Positions 40,768-53,840 of a stretch of 64,000 bases of DNA are shown here, one piece after another. The position numbers and the translations under genes are program-made. Origin of the DNA: Tretioscincus oriximinensis (taxonomy: Eukaryota > Chordata > Lepidosauria > Squamata > Gymnophthalmidae); contig JAJVDF010000434.1 of the NCBI GenBank assembly GCA_022410635.1, positions 549,771 to 613,770 of the forward strand, in the 5' to 3' direction. Under the pieces are notes generated by a model. It was not told the DNA's origin, made no database searches, and was given only the letters and a program-made list of their open reading frames with translations. Each line of letters opens with the position of its first letter. Position 1 is the stretch's first letter.

Positions 40768-40873
40768 CCTCCCTCCCTCCCTCCCTGAAAGGAGGTGGAA
40801 GGGAGGGGAGGGAGGGGAGGGAGGAAGGGAAGAGGAGTAAGGGAGGGAGGAGGAAGGGAGGGAGGGAGGGAGC
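40768..40873. repeat. purine/pyrimidine simple repeat
   Basis: CCCTCCCTCCCTCCC followed by about 75 bp of GGGAGG/GGAAGG runs: a pyrimidine block facing a purine block. Confidence 0.85.
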
Positions 40874-41419
40874 AGCAGCTGTTGCTGTTGCTGGGAATGG
40901 TGTCTCCAGCACAGCCTCATCAGAGGTTAGGAGAGAAGTCAGGCAGCAGAGATGCTATGCAGAGTTACCCTGTATATTCTTTCTGGCTACAAATTAATGA
41001 AATCCAGGTTGGAATGACGCCCTGCCCAAAAGAGCATATGTGCAGATGTTATAGATGTCAGGAGGAACTGGCAGAAAATATTATGTGTTCAGCAATCCAG
41101 CCTGGGAACGTCCCCTTTCTCCATTGGCTGGGGCAACCATTACTTCATGGATCAGCGTGAATCTCAAACATGAGCAACTGCACAATGGAGAGCGGCTACA
41201 GGAAATTCCATAGCAGGAGCAGAATTAACAAATGGCAAGAAACAGCTCCTCAGCTGGTTTTACTGGCAACCAAATGCGCCCAGAAAACAACAAACCCACT
41301 TTCGCTTCTGTTTCTAGCCCTAGTGTGTCTGCAGCCAAAGTGTACTACTTAGCACAGGAAGGGTGTATATCACTAATGTCCTTCTCAATTCATTGTGTAG
41401 TAGCCTCTGCTGTCATTCA

Positions 41420-41732
41420 GATAGAAGAAGAAGAAGAAGAAGAACTGGGTTCTTATACCCCGCCTTTTTCACTTTTCAAAGGGACTCAAAGCGGATTACA
41501 AGGATATTTTGCCCGAAGGCTTACCCACCAGGCTGTGGTGGTTCCTATGTATCTACTTGCAGTCAGTTGCAATTTCTTGCAATTCATGCTTTCGAATAGC
41601 TGGGTTGGCTAATGAAAGGTGCTCACCCCTCCCCACATCCGACACAGGGCTTCAAAACCCAATCTCCCAGCTGAGAGACGGATTCCTTAGCGACTGAGCT
41701 ATCCATGCCTGCCTCATATTGAACATGCGTAT
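41420..41732 (-). mobile_element. tRNA-like SINE, full-length, minus strand
   Basis: Reads from the tail (GAAGAAGAAGAAGAAGAA) through GGGACTCAAAGCGGATTACA and TAGCTGGGTTGGCTAATG to the tRNA-like head, whose reverse complement has CTCAGTCGCTAAGGAATCCG and a box B-like GGTTTTGAAGCCC. The cleanest copy in the window. Confidence 0.82.
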
Positions 41733-43059
41733 ATGAGTCAATTTCCATAGAAGATTTGCCTGGGTGGCCAAACAGTTAAAGCTCATCAAAATAATTATAG
41801 CACGAAGTGTTAGGCAGCATAACATACCTATTGCAAGAAAGTGGAGCTTCCTGCCTAATCACACTCCATATTATTATTTTGGATGGACTGTTATAAATCT
41901 TGTCCAATCCCAACAAATTCATTTACTGAGCTTCCTGCTGAATTCCTGAATGTCTGCTGAAAGGTTGAGAGAGGGGGAGAGAGGATTCCCCATGATTGCA
42001 TCTTTTATTTAAATACTTATCTTGTTCAAATCTGACTTAAAATCTATAAGTAATTAGATATTGTACTGGCTAGGGTTTTTTTTTCTCCTGAAAATGCTTT
42101 TTTAAATTTCTTATTCAGAGAATGAGTTAAAACTCTAAAATCATTCGAGTCACACAAACCATCAAAGGTCTACAACAGGGGAATGTGGAATGTTAAATGC
42201 TTTAATATCTCCGAGATTTGCAAAGATATTTATGGATTTGCTAAGGGATTTGTTGTAAGATGTAAAAAGAGTTTTTGTTAGCAACTCAAATACCTTTTGG
42301 CTACAGCTCAAAGGGAAATAAGCATCCAAGCGCACACAGAGATTATTTAGATGTGAGTCCACAATAATTATTGTGATTCAATGACTTTCTCTCCCTTGTT
42401 TTTCCTTATTCTTTCATTTTAGTGAGACGAAGGGTTAGTCCTGGGTAAAATAAAAAGCATAAACATGGAGTATCTCTTTTGTAGTTAATAAATTAATTTT
42501 AGAACCCCAAGTTTGTCATGAAAGAAGTAAATGGTTGTATTAATTACCAGTCATCAGATGCAGTCAAACAAAGACCAGAATTATGGAATTTATTTGACTA
42601 CTGAAGCTTTTTGTGTAAGCAACTCACTAAAGTGAGTTTTTTCAGAAATTAGACAAGAAGAATGGTCCTGCCTGCACTAAGCTTCGTTCTGCATTTGTTA
42701 CATGAACGAATATCTCTCGTGTATAATATGCAGAGTCTTTAGCTGCTGAAACACAAGTCAAGGAAAGAGATCTGGATGGGCAAACCCCCAAACCAACATA
42801 TTCCATATTTATGGTCTTTTTCAAGGCTTTTTCTGTGAATTAAGCTGGCAAAACCAAGCAGGCTTCCTGAGTGTTGCAAGAAAATTACGGTAGATTTAAT
42901 AATTTTGGGAAAGTTGGGAGAATTTATTTATTAATGTAGGATTATTCAACTAAAATTGTCTTGCACCTAAGGCTTTTCTTCACTTAGCAGTGCTATAAAC
43001 TGTAGTAAGCAGAGAATCCTGTACCAGAATATGCAATCTATTCCAAGGTGGAACACGTT

Positions 43060-43145
43060 CCTGCATGGTCTGGGATGGCTTGTGAATCCTGAGCTGAGCA
43101 GGGGGGATGACACTAGAGGTTCCCTCCAACTCTGATTAGGTTTTA
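43060..43145 (+). mobile_element. CR1 3' end fragment
   Basis: GTCTGGGATGGCTTGTGAAT and GAGCTGAGCAGGGGGGATGA match the CR1 3' end at 44275-44340. Confidence 0.65.
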
Positions 43146-43867
43146 ATCTGTTCCAAGAAGATTCTATTTGTGTTATTGTCCACATGTTATTTCAAACTAG
43201 TTCAAATCCTGCTAGCCCAGAATTGCATGTGAGAGGGGGGACCCTTAGTTCACTCTCTGAAGCAGAATAAAAGCTAGTTCATTTTGAACAGGAGATGCCC
43301 TGCTCAACCACAACCTCCATATGAGCTCCAAAACTCACGGTAGCTGCCACAGGGAAATTTTGAATATTCCTAAGACCAGAGCAAGACCAAGCCATGAGTG
43401 CTGTACATTTTATTATATCGCTGTGTGCCTTGTGCTAAAATGATTCCCCTGTGACAAAAGTTCTATAATCTAAAATTTCCTCTAGATCTTGAAACTTAGA
43501 GGAGCAGGAAGTGTGTGGATGTGTATACATAATGGCTTCTATTCTGAAAAGTAGGGTGATGACATTCTGAGGCACAGCATTTTCCTTTTGGTGCCCCAAA
43601 GATATCGCCATCAAGTTTGAAATGTGGCCACTTTGGCTACCATTCGTATCATTAACTGACTTCTGCTGTGCCTCTCACATTGACTAAAAATCTGTAGAAT
43701 CCTATATACAAATTTGAACAGCACAACCAGAATTCCATATGCTATGGCAGCACATATTTGCAGATTCTCTGTAAGCTACATACATATTTCAACATACACA
43801 TGTGTGTGGATATCCGTTAAGAATAAGTGGAATTGCAATGTTAAAATGATCAGAACAGATATGGTAC

Positions 43868-44346
43868 AATTGATTCAGTTCTGGGGGCCCCAATTTAAAA
43901 AGGACATTGATAAACTAGAGCAAGTACAAAAGAGAGTTACAAGGATGGTGAGTGGTCTGGAAACCATGTCCTATGAGGAACGGTTAAAGGATCTGGGGAT
44001 GTTTAGTCTGCAAAAGAGAAGACTGAGAGGAGACCTGATAGCTGTCTACAAATATCTGAAGGGCTGTCACAGAACAGAGGGATCAGCATTGTTCTCATTA
44101 GCACATGGAAGGACTAGAAACAATGGAATGAAACTGCAAGGGAGTAGATTTAAATTAGATATCAGAAAAAACTTTCTAACAGTCAGGGTGATAAACCAGT
44201 GGAACAGTTTGCCACTGGGGGTGGTGAGTTCGCCTTCCCTGGAAGTCTTCAAACAGAGATTGGACAGTCATCTGTCCAGGATGGTTTAATGAATCCTGCA
44301 TTGAGCAGGGGGTTGGACCCGATGACCCTGGAGGTCCCTTCCGACT
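43868..44346 (+). mobile_element. CR1 LINE 3' fragment
   Basis: An intact reading segment contains FWGPQFKKDIDKLEQVQKRV and later SLEVFKQRLDSHL, ending at the stop after SRMV. It is followed by the CR1 3' end GGTTGGACCCGATGACCCTG. The CR1 part of the frame is unbroken for about 140 codons, suggesting a younger copy of a different CR1 subfamily from 263-1909. Confidence 0.88.
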
Positions 44347-44505
44347 CTATGATTCTATGATTCTATGATTCTATGATTCTATGATTCTATGATGCTATGA
44401 TGCTATGATGCTATGATGCTATGATGCTATGATGCTATGATGCTATGATGCTATGATGCTATGATGCTATGATGCTATGATGCTATGATGCTATGATGCT
44501 ATGAT
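44347..44505 (+). repeat. expanded CR1 tail octamer array
   Basis: Five units of GATTCTAT (44351-44390) followed by fourteen units of GATGCTAT (44391-44502), with partial units at each end. The octamer is the normal CR1 3' tail repeat, usually only a few copies. Confidence 0.92.
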
Positions 44506-44519
44506 AAAGGTTTGATCTC

Positions 44520-47430
44520 TATTATACAGACAAAGATACCCTCCCCCTCCAAGGTAGCACATCACCATTAATCCCCAACCTGAAGTGACTCAGGATCCAC
44601 CATACTCATACCCTTGGGATTGGAGGAACAGTGTCATAAGGTCATGGCACGATCAATGACTTCAACGTTGCAAAGTCACAGAGTGTCTAGCTGAATTTTA
44701 TGTGTATGTGGCAAAATGACTTACACAGAGATGTCAAATCACATGTAGGACAGCAACGTTAGCATCTGTATGTTGCTTATGGCAGTTTCCTGGCTGTTGG
44801 TCAAGGAGATGGTTTTACCATATCAGCCATGCCACAGCAATGAAAACATCCCACACTAGAAACCTTAATGAGCTGTGTAAGGTCACAACATTTACTTAAT
44901 CTGGGTTGTGTGGATAGATCCAACAAGAGATAAATCTTCTGGTTCTGATCCCATCAAAGATAACTTTTGCAGAAGCTTGCTACTGAGACTTGATAAGACT
45001 GCCTGAATTTGAACTTCCAAGTGACATCATTTAGTCTACCCAGACTGCCCAGCCAAAGTTTATGCAGTTAATCAGCATAGAACAAGCACAGCTTGGGGTT
45101 GACAAAAATAAAGAGAGCAGCCATGGAATGTTTCCTCAGATTTCTAGTGCTATAAAATGCTTGCAGTTGATCATCCAAGATATTTCAATTTCCTGCCTAC
45201 GGAAGGCACTTGGGGTTTGTGGATCGTATAAAGATTCCTGGAAGGTGAACGGAGTTGAGAAGGGGAAGGAAGTACAGATGTTCATTTACGGCTACGACAT
45301 TTAGCTTTCAACTGATTTCCCCACTGTACAATACAGCACATTTGGAATTAAAGGCAAATGCAAAATCACTTTTCATTTTAAATACTTCAAAACAAACCTA
45401 AAAATCTTTTCCTTTAACAGAAAAAAAAGAAAGAAAAAAGGTTAAAATGCAAGCTTTTGATGCTTCCTCCAGATTTATCTTTTGCTTTCAAGGGAAGGTG
45501 CGAAACTCATCAAGAGGCAAATAAATTGAGCACTTGAACAAGATAAGCAATTTGATGCTCTGTAAAATGTCACTGCAATTCAATTTGTATCATTTAGGAA
45601 AACCCAACACTTAACTTATTGTTTCCTTGTATAACCAGTGATACCAAAAAGTAATGCATTTCCTCCCTTGGTCTTTTTGAGGAAGGGCAGAGACAAGAAT
45701 GCCCATTTAATTTATGTCCTTCAGGGGCTTAAAAGGAGTAAAAAAGTTACAGATAAAAAAAATTGTAGTACACATTATATCATCCTACAGTAGTTCGTTA
45801 TGAATCCAAGACAGCAGATGATAAAACAAACTTCTTCTTTCTCCCTCTTTTGTAAATATTAGCCATTCAAAATTGAAATCGTGTAGTTTTCATTTGATAA
45901 GGAGAGGATTTCAAAATGGTCTCCAAATGGTGCCTCCAGGGTAGCTTCAACACCCATGTGACTGTCTCTGCATAGCCTCTTGGAGGCCATGACAGTGTGT
46001 GGGGATTCTCATGATACTGTAGGTGAGCATTAAGAGTATGGCATCCACATAACTCTGGACTCAAGGTAGTGCTATTAATTTAGATCTGCTGACCAAGGCA
46101 CCATCCACATAGAATAAAAAGGCAGTGTGTGGTTGGCAAGAAGGTGATGTGGCCAGATGTTCACACATTAGATGCACCAACTGTTTGCCTTTACTTGAAA
46201 AATAGGGATCTACTCTGAAGTCATACTTGTAAATGAATAGCTGTGGAATAAAATTTGGATCATCCAGAGTCACCCCAGGAAGTCCACAGTGCCAATTTAT
46301 TTTTCACCATTTACCTCACAATTAGTCAGCTGCATCCAGGCCCATGAGTCATTTATGGAATCTCTTATTCAGACCTAAAGATAAAAACAGAAAGGGCCAT
46401 AGATTAGCTTCTCCTTAAAAGCTTGAGCACACAGAGGTATCTGCTCAATTAATGAAGACATTCAAGAAAGAGAGGGCGAATAATGACTCAGGAAATATGC
46501 TTAGTGCAAACTTTCAGAAAGAAAAACAAAAACAAAAGCTAATCAATAATAATCAATGGATGAGTGTTAATTAATGTCTCAGTTTTGAAGCAAAAAGCCA
46601 GCAAGCCAGCAAGACACTTTTTACCTTGCTCTGGGTAAATGATGTTTGGTTGCCCTTTTGTGAGACAACCCTGGTATACAAATGAGCAGACACTCCCAGC
46701 AGACTCACCTGAAAGGTTAGCAGTTGTGCACAGCATCTTAGATGAATGTTAGAAATCTGTGTGATACAAATGAGGATTTCAGCAAAGAGCACTTATATTT
46801 GATTAATAGGGACAAATTTTACTTTGATGGCAGTTGCTGGAGCTGCCGTGACCAAAAAGGTTATTCATCACGATGCCAAAGCATCAGCCGTTAAGAATTG
46901 CTGCTGGAACTATTGTGGCATCTTCACAAGTGTGGGGCTGAAAATGGATGACTCTCAAGCTATGTTATGTTTAAAGATAAGCATGTGAAAAGTGGGAGGT
47001 GTAATGAGGAGACCCATCCTCTCATTTGCAACCTTTACACTTTACAGACTTGTCAAAATATCCTGCAATAGGTTTGTCAGGTTTCCCACATTCCCTCCCT
47101 TGATGCTCAGCTGTTATTTAATTATTGATACCAAGAACCTCCTAGTTTTTTCAGCAATGAAAATAGAAAGGAGGGGGGGGGGGGGCTTCTCTGTGTGTGT
47201 TTCATTTAAGGCCATATTCACCTGCTCCATCCCATGCCCCCAAAAGGAAAACAACACTTCTGAGATGGATAACAGACAACTTAATTATGGTTTTCAGATG
47301 GAATCACTGATAAGCCAATCTGTCTTCCAATGAACATTCTAAACTAGAAAAACTGCACTACAGATGAGATGAGAAGAGCCACATACTACCCTCTTCTGTT
47401 TGTACCTGTGCTGGGTTCAGAACAGTGAGG
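44520..47430. other. intergenic, nothing recognised
   Basis: About 2.9 kb with no convincing gene or named repeat. A poly-G run lies at 47171-47186. Confidence 0.4.
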
Positions 47431-48260
47431 CTACTCATTTGGTCCCCAGTAGTGAAGCAGCTGTCTTTCATCATGTGAGATGGGGGACAGAGCCACAAAG
47501 AAAATCAACAGAAGTGTGGGGGGGAGAGAAGTGGTGACCTCGGAAAGGGTGGATGGAAGAGTCAATCTCAAGAAATTGCTCAGAGAGGCGAAAAGTGTTC
47601 CGGTGTCGTCTTTCCAAGATAGATTTGTGCGCCCAGTCGATCCAGCCTTCCAAAGGTGTTCTAGAGTGCAGGTCCGAAGCTCTTTCTGCAAGCTGGGCTT
47701 GCAAATCACCCATGGAAGTTGAAACTCCAAGTGTTCCAGCCTAGTTTCCATTCTTTGAAGAAGCCTGTTAAAATCCTGAATTATATTTTCAGGTAACATT
47801 GGCGTTTCGGGTGTGTGTGTGTTCTGAATCCACTGGATAAGGTGATGGAAGGTTGGGTAGAGGATCTGGACGCTGAGCTCAGGATGAGCCCTTGGAATCC
47901 GCCTCAGATGGGTTTGGCTGTTGCTGTGGATCCATATGCATGGCTTGGTTCTACCTCTTTCTGTTAGGAATGCAGAGCTCCAAATCCAGAAGTGACAAGG
48001 AAGTAAGTCTTGTTGAAGAATATTTATTGATAGAAATAAGTCCAGAAATAAGACCAGAAGTTAGGAGTTAACTTCGGCAGTAACTAAAGAGTTAGAACAG
48101 AAAGTGAAAGGAGAAGCTAGATTATGTGCAAGACAGTAGCTTTGCCTGCATGAAGACACAGACCAATAAAGATAGCTAACTTTCCCGCTGGCAGGCTTCC
48201 CATCAGCAGGGTTTGTTTTAAATCTGGAGTAACCCAATTTTCCATCCGTCCTCACCTTTC
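47431..48260 (-). mobile_element. possible LTR retroelement: LTR plus start of gag
   Basis: On the minus strand 48260 to about 47965 looks like an LTR end (AATAAA about 30 nt before a CA end). Then come a short leader and a broken gag-like reading frame beginning near 47945 (MDPQQQPNP), later DFNRLLQRMETRLEHLE and GWIDWAHKSILERRHRNTF in another frame. Stops and frameshifts break it. A Ty3/gypsy origin is my guess; no protease or polymerase is present. Confidence 0.35.
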
Positions 48261-48269
48261 TGCGTTACC

Positions 48270-50380
48270 ACAGCGAGGAGTTGATGTATTCATGTGGAAT
48301 TTTATTTCTGTCCCATTGCACACCCAAGAATTCATGTGCACAGTCTCCTGATTGACTGCTCTTCCCTTCTCCCCTTGCGTGTCTGAGTTCCCATGTGCAT
48401 GTCTTGCCTGAAATTTCAAGCAAGTGAACGTGCTTTGCTTCAAATCCTGGCTGAATTCTCACTTTTTCCTACTTGTTCCCAAGCATGCACACCATACTAC
48501 CTTATTTTTTTCAAGGAAAAGACAAGCCAGCTCCAAATCTATAGGTAACTACTATCAGGAAAACCCAGGGCAATGGGGCTTTTTAGCAAATGGATTGCTG
48601 AAAGGTCAGTCAGACACCTATGGTCATTTCTTTCTTAACGAGAGAAGATGGTAATCTCTTCCTAAGAAAATAAAACACATCTCTGTATTCACATGTCCTT
48701 TGGACACTGATGCCCAGATCTCTGTAAAATTTAAAAGAGATTTTCCTCGGTTATGTTTACAGGTCACCGCTGCCATGGCAGAATTTGCACGGGGTGGGGG
48801 ACACTAGCAGCATTTATGGTATGCTACCTGATGCTTTTGCCTATCTAGATTGAAGCAAGAGATTCCCTAGCTATTATTTTGACAGTAGAAGTCACAGTAG
48901 AGCTCCAGCCACAATCAATATTGGGGTATAATCTATCCTGCCATAGTTCACTGATGGTGTCCCCTGGACCCTGTTTTTGTTCCAACAGAAACGCTACTAT
49001 CAAGACAGCATAAACAGGAGGAATACGATTCCTAACATCAAATGCTGGGAGAACCAGTGATTGTATGTTTTGATGTGCATCTGGTTGCCACTATAACAGA
49101 CTGCTACACTAGATGGCCACAAGTCTGATTCAACAGAACATCTTTTAGGTCCTTTACCTGAGTTCCCTATTAGAAGGATCTGCCATCTTGGTTCTAGGAT
49201 TCTAGCATGGTGACAGGTGTTCACATACCAGATTAAAACAATACTGGCACTGGGATGTAGTGTTTATGCTGTCTTATACACAAGCACAATCTTAAACACA
49301 AGCTTTTTAGCAAATGGACTGGTTTTCAAGCAACTAGGCCCCACGTATTGGGGAAAATTTGCAAAAAGGTTTTGTTTCATAAAGAAACCCTGAATCAATA
49401 CTATCTTAAAACAATCTATAACATAGATTTTGTTTACCTCTCAATCAAGAATTGAGAGGTTACGCTCAACCACCTTGCTAGTTTGATGGTGCAGTTGTTG
49501 AGTGTCATTTATGATTTTACTGAGAGTTATATGGATGAGCTAGAGGTTGCCCAACTTTTCCTCCTAGGGTATTCAATGCATCAATCTAGACTGGTTTGAG
49601 GAGCTCACAAAATATAGTAACCTTCATGCAATGGGGCCCCTTCCACAATCCACAAAGACACCAACTTTCTCATCAGAACACCTAATTTACTTTGTGACTA
49701 GAACTGAGAAGCTGACTCAAGGAAATAGGTTGCTCATGGTTTGCTATTCATCTACTACTTAGCTGGGGTACTATGCACTCTGCATCCTAGCAGGATTCCA
49801 ATCTGAGCTGACTAATGAGCTGTTGGAAGTTCTTTATACAGTACAATGGTGTTGGGAAATTTCCATTTCTATGTAAAGGAACTTTCTCAGACACACAACG
49901 CATAATGAAGAATATACCTTTCAACTGGTCTCTGTTTCAGGGAAAGATGGTCAGAAAACATAAGTCATGCTAATATAAGACCCTTTCATGAGCAGGCCAT
50001 TGGTTTCTGAAATTCGGTCTCCAAGCAGGGGAGGAAAGTCCATTCAAAGGTTTGTGGCTTTTTATTGTGATCTGCCGAGACCTTCAGATATAGGACTGAA
50101 TATAAGCATAATTAAATGAATAAAGTTGTGAATCTAACAAATTCTTGAATGTTTTGGGTTAATATCCAGCTGATTTGGCTTGTACCTCACTTTAAAATCA
50201 TAAGATTAAATAGAGAAATTGGCATAGTCTCAAGTGTCCTCATCTATTTTGAGGAGCTCCCAGGATGTTCACAAAATCTAGTAACCTTCATGCAATGGAG
50301 CAAGATGGCCCACAACTACAACAAAAATATCCCAAAAGAAGGACACAGGAAGCATCCAGCAGGGGGTTTTCTATTTAAAA
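48270..50380. other. intergenic, mostly unrecognised
   Basis: No gene seen. 50050-50125 holds an L2-type tail (GAGACCTTCAGATATAGGAC, AATGAATAAA). Confidence 0.4.
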
Positions 50381-50384
50381 AAAT

Positions 50385-50624
50385 ATTTATTTAAAACTTT
50401 ATGAAAAAAGCTACAATATTAAAAAAATTAGAATATAATTTAATGTCAATCAAAACAATTACAATGTACAGCACTACTATATATACATAAAATATTAAAA
50501 CACATAAACATAATTGGTGAATAAATAATGACCTATAATACATAATATATATGCAATTCAAAATACATAAAAAGTATACAAATTAAATATAAATATAAAT
50601 TACATGTTTAGTAAGCTATCTCCA
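50385..50624. other. AT-rich sequence 5' of a CR1 copy
   Basis: Very AT-rich, starting with AAATATTTATTTAAAAC. Could be the reverse of a LINE 3' UTR; the similarly AT-rich stretch at 51780-51880 beyond the CR1 suggests the CR1 landed inside it. Confidence 0.35.
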
Positions 50625-51775
50625 TAAACAGAGAGTAGTATTAAACGGACAGTTCTCTGAGTGGAAAGAGGTAAGAAGTGGGGCACCCCAGGGATCTGTA
50701 CTGGGACCTTTGCTTTTCAATATATTTATAAATGATCTGGATGCCGAGGTAAATAGTGAAGTAGCCAAGTTTGCTGACGACACTAAACTGTTCAGGGTAG
50801 TGAAAACTGAAAATGATTGTAAGGCACTCCAGAGTGATTTATTGAAATTGGGTGAGTGGGCATCAAAGTGGCAAATGCACTTCAACTTAAGCAAGTGCAA
50901 GATCATGCATATTGGGGCAAAGAATCCCTGATGGGAACCAAGCTTTCTGTGACCGAGCAAGAAAAAGATCTTGGGGTGTTGGTGGACAATTCAATGAAAA
51001 TGTCAACCCAGTGTGCAGCAGCAGCAAAAAGGGCAAATTCCATGTTGGGAATAATTAGGAAAGGAATCGAAAACAAGTCAGCAAATCCTGTTCTGCCTCT
51101 TTATAAATCTGTGGTGAGGCCACATTTGGAATACTGTGTTCAGTTCTGGTCACCACATCTCAAGAGGGATATTTTGGAACTGGAGAAGGTGCAGAAAAGG
51201 GCAACAAAATGATCAAGGGTCTGGAGCACCTCCCTTATGAAGTCAGGCTGCAACGCCTGGGCCTCTTCAACCTCGAAAGGCGACGTTTGAGAGGTGATCT
51301 GATTGCAGTGTACAAAATCATGCATGGGATGGACAGGGTGAATAGAGAAAAAGGTTTTCTGTATCACACAACACAAGGACTAGAGGGCATTCCTTAAAAC
51401 TGTTGGGTAGAAAGTGAGAACAGACAAAGGAAAGTATTTTTTCACCCAGAGGGTCATTGGCCTGTGGAATTTACTTCCTGAAGAGGTAATGGTAGCTAAC
51501 AGCTTGGATAGTTTCAAGACAGGACTAGACAGGTTTATGGACACCAAAGGTATAAATGGATACTAGGATGGATGTCTGGATGTTGCCTCTGGGATGGAGC
51601 AACAGGCAGGACTCCTGAAATACCATTTGCAGGGAGTCATGAACAGGTGCTTATTTTGCTTTCCTCTGTTCGGACTGCCCAGGTGCATCTGGTGGGCCTC
51701 TGTGTGAGACAGAATGCTGGACTAGATGGGCTGTGGCCTGGTCCTGTATGGCTAATCTTATGTTCTTATTTTCAT
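50625..51775 (+). mobile_element. CR1 LINE, ORF2 C-terminal part and 3' end
   Basis: Starts AAACAGAGAGTAGTATTAAA, then GTGCTGCCCCAGG-like RT block (translated VPQGSVLGPLLFNIFINDLD), FADDTKLF box, LGVLVDNSMKMSTQC and VRPHLEYCVQFWSPHLKRDI, and ends at the TTCTTATTTTC tail. Frames are broken at about 50930 (short deletion) and 51207. It keeps the base missing in the 263-1909 copy. Confidence 0.88.
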
Positions 51776-52249
51776 AAATAATCCATCTAGTCATTTCATA
51801 ATCATTTGTATAGATATATTCACTTTATCTAAAAATACAATTCCAGATTTCTATTTATACTATACATGACACAAATGCTTATTTGAAGATAAGTGGGTTT
51901 CAATATCTCAATAAATGGTATCTGTGGAACATGCCTTTTCATACTAGATAGCTGGAAATAAATGAATTTAATTTCAAGTCCCAGGGTAAAAATAGCCTCC
52001 TGGTTGTATTTTCAGAAATTTGCTCCAAATTGTCATAGAGAAGCCTCCAAATGCTTTGAAGTTTAGGAATGAAAGTTCCTAGCTGTCAGAGCTCCTGAGG
52101 AGGTTTGTTGAAATGAGTTCCCTGTGGTATACCAGACCAAAAGCATGAAACCTTTATTTCCTTGGGTTGGTATGCCAGCAGATAGGGGCAGAATGCCATT
52201 TTGGATGTCCCAGATTAGTCTACGTCCTATTCTGTGTGGAAAGAGAATA

Positions 52250-52580
52250 CTAGGAGGGAGAGTGGCTTTCCTTTAGCTTCACGGCTGTAAGCGCAGAAAT
52301 AATCTGGGAATTTTGTTAGATTCCGTTTTATTAGATTTCAAGTGAGTGCCCGGTAACATGATAAGCATAACTCAATTGAAGGCATTGTGGGAACCGCTTA
52401 AAAACTACCTATTGATGTAGGTAGCGAAAAGATACAAAATAAGTATTATTTATAACATTCATAATATTAATGTTATGTGTTCGCTTCTTTATAAGCTGAT
52501 TTGGATATATCCAAGGGGGTGGGTGGGGAAGGGAAAATATGTATATGAAAATGAAAAAAAATATATTAAAAAAAATTTCA
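52250..52580 (+). mobile_element. possible L1 3' UTR
   Basis: Ends with the G-rich run GGGGGTGGGTGGGGAAGGG (52515-52533) and an A-rich tail, the same ending style as the L1 copy at 53841. Confidence 0.35.
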
Positions 52581-52794
52581 AATGTCTGCCCCACCTGATA
52601 GTGCTTTCAGAACAATATTATCTGGCAGGCCTTCAGTTAACTACTAGATTTGTATTGTAGAATCATGGACCAATTTGAAGATCATATGCATAGATCTGAT
52701 AATGCAAGAGATCCCTTATCCCTTCTAAAATAACTCTGAGGTATTATTAGAACGTTGTGGCATTACAGGAATACTGCCTGGTACTCCATCTCGG

Positions 52795-53010
52795 AGACAG
52801 TATCAAGACATCCATTGTATTTATACCCTTGGTTTCCATGAACCTATCTAGTGCTCTCTTAAAGCTATCCAGGCCTTCTGGGTGAAAAAAGTACTTTCCT
52901 TTGTCTGTCCTTTCTCTTCTGCCCGTCAGTTTCAAGGAATGCCCCCTGGTCCTAGTGTTGTGCAATAGAGAAAATAATTTTCTCTTTTCACCTTATCCAT
53001 CCCAAAGATT
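52795..53010 (-). mobile_element. CR1 coding/3' fragment
   Basis: The reverse strand encodes NTRTRGHSLKLTGRRERTDK and LDRFMETKGINTMD, the CR1 C-terminal end. Confidence 0.8.
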
Positions 53011-53640
53011 GCAGGTAGCTGAGAAGCAGTTTGCACACAAAAAGTTCCTACTTTAAAAGTTTATCATGACAGCTTCTATCTAAAATGGATTTCAGGTAGA
53101 GCCATGCCACAGACCCCAAATAGCTAATGCACAGCTGAAATTTCATTGGAATAAGTAGGCAGTCTGGGTCCTTATAAATCATCTGCATGTTCAACCAAGT
53201 GGCAGATAGGGAGGTTTTTTTTTTGCTGTGTTATACTTTGGAATGATTTCCCGACCTTTTTCACTGCTATATCTATTGTCTGAATGCAGTATGCGTATCA
53301 ATAACAGGATGGTTTAGAGTTGCAGTTTGGATGTGTGAATGGATTGGAACTTGAAATTTAAAATACGTTGTGCTTTTGTGCAGGCCTTTATTGATGATCA
53401 CAACACACACTGAATTAAACAGATGCATCAATTATCTACAGAATCTCAAAGGTCTATTCATAATATGGAACGTATTCAAGTTTAGAAAGAAAGCAGTCAC
53501 TACACAAGTCACTATGAAAAACGGTCCAGATCATGACTATAATTGTGATTAGCCTAGTAAAAGCAACAGTCCTTGGACTTGTGGATCACATATAGTAAGA
53601 GTGTATGCCTGTTGTCCATGGAGCAGCTGCTTTGCAAGAG

Positions 53641-53765
53641 CTCCACTAGAAGAAGAGGAAGAAGAAGAGGGAGAAGAGGAAGAAGAAGAAGAAGAAGAGG
53701 AGGAAGAAGACGAAGAGGAAGAAGAAGAGGATGAAGAGGAAGAAGAGGATGATGAAGAAGAAGAA
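53641..53765. repeat. expanded GAA/GAG SINE tail
   Basis: About 125 bp of GAAGAA/GAGGAA/GATGAA purine repeat, against about 20 bp in the SINE at 41420. It explains the glutamate-rich open frame at 53601-53828, which is not a gene. Confidence 0.9.
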
Positions 53766-53840
53766 CAACTGGGTTCCTATACCCCGCTTTTCTCACCTTT
53801 CAAAGGGACTCAAAGCGACTTACAATGATATTTTTGCCTG

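Noticed and set aside
40795..40920. Gly/Arg-rich and Pro/Ser-rich frames near 40.8 kb
   Set aside because: Produced by GGGAGG simple repeat on both strands.
53601..53828. Glutamate-rich 75-codon open frame as an acidic protein
   Set aside because: It is the expanded GAA/GAG tail of a minus-strand SINE.
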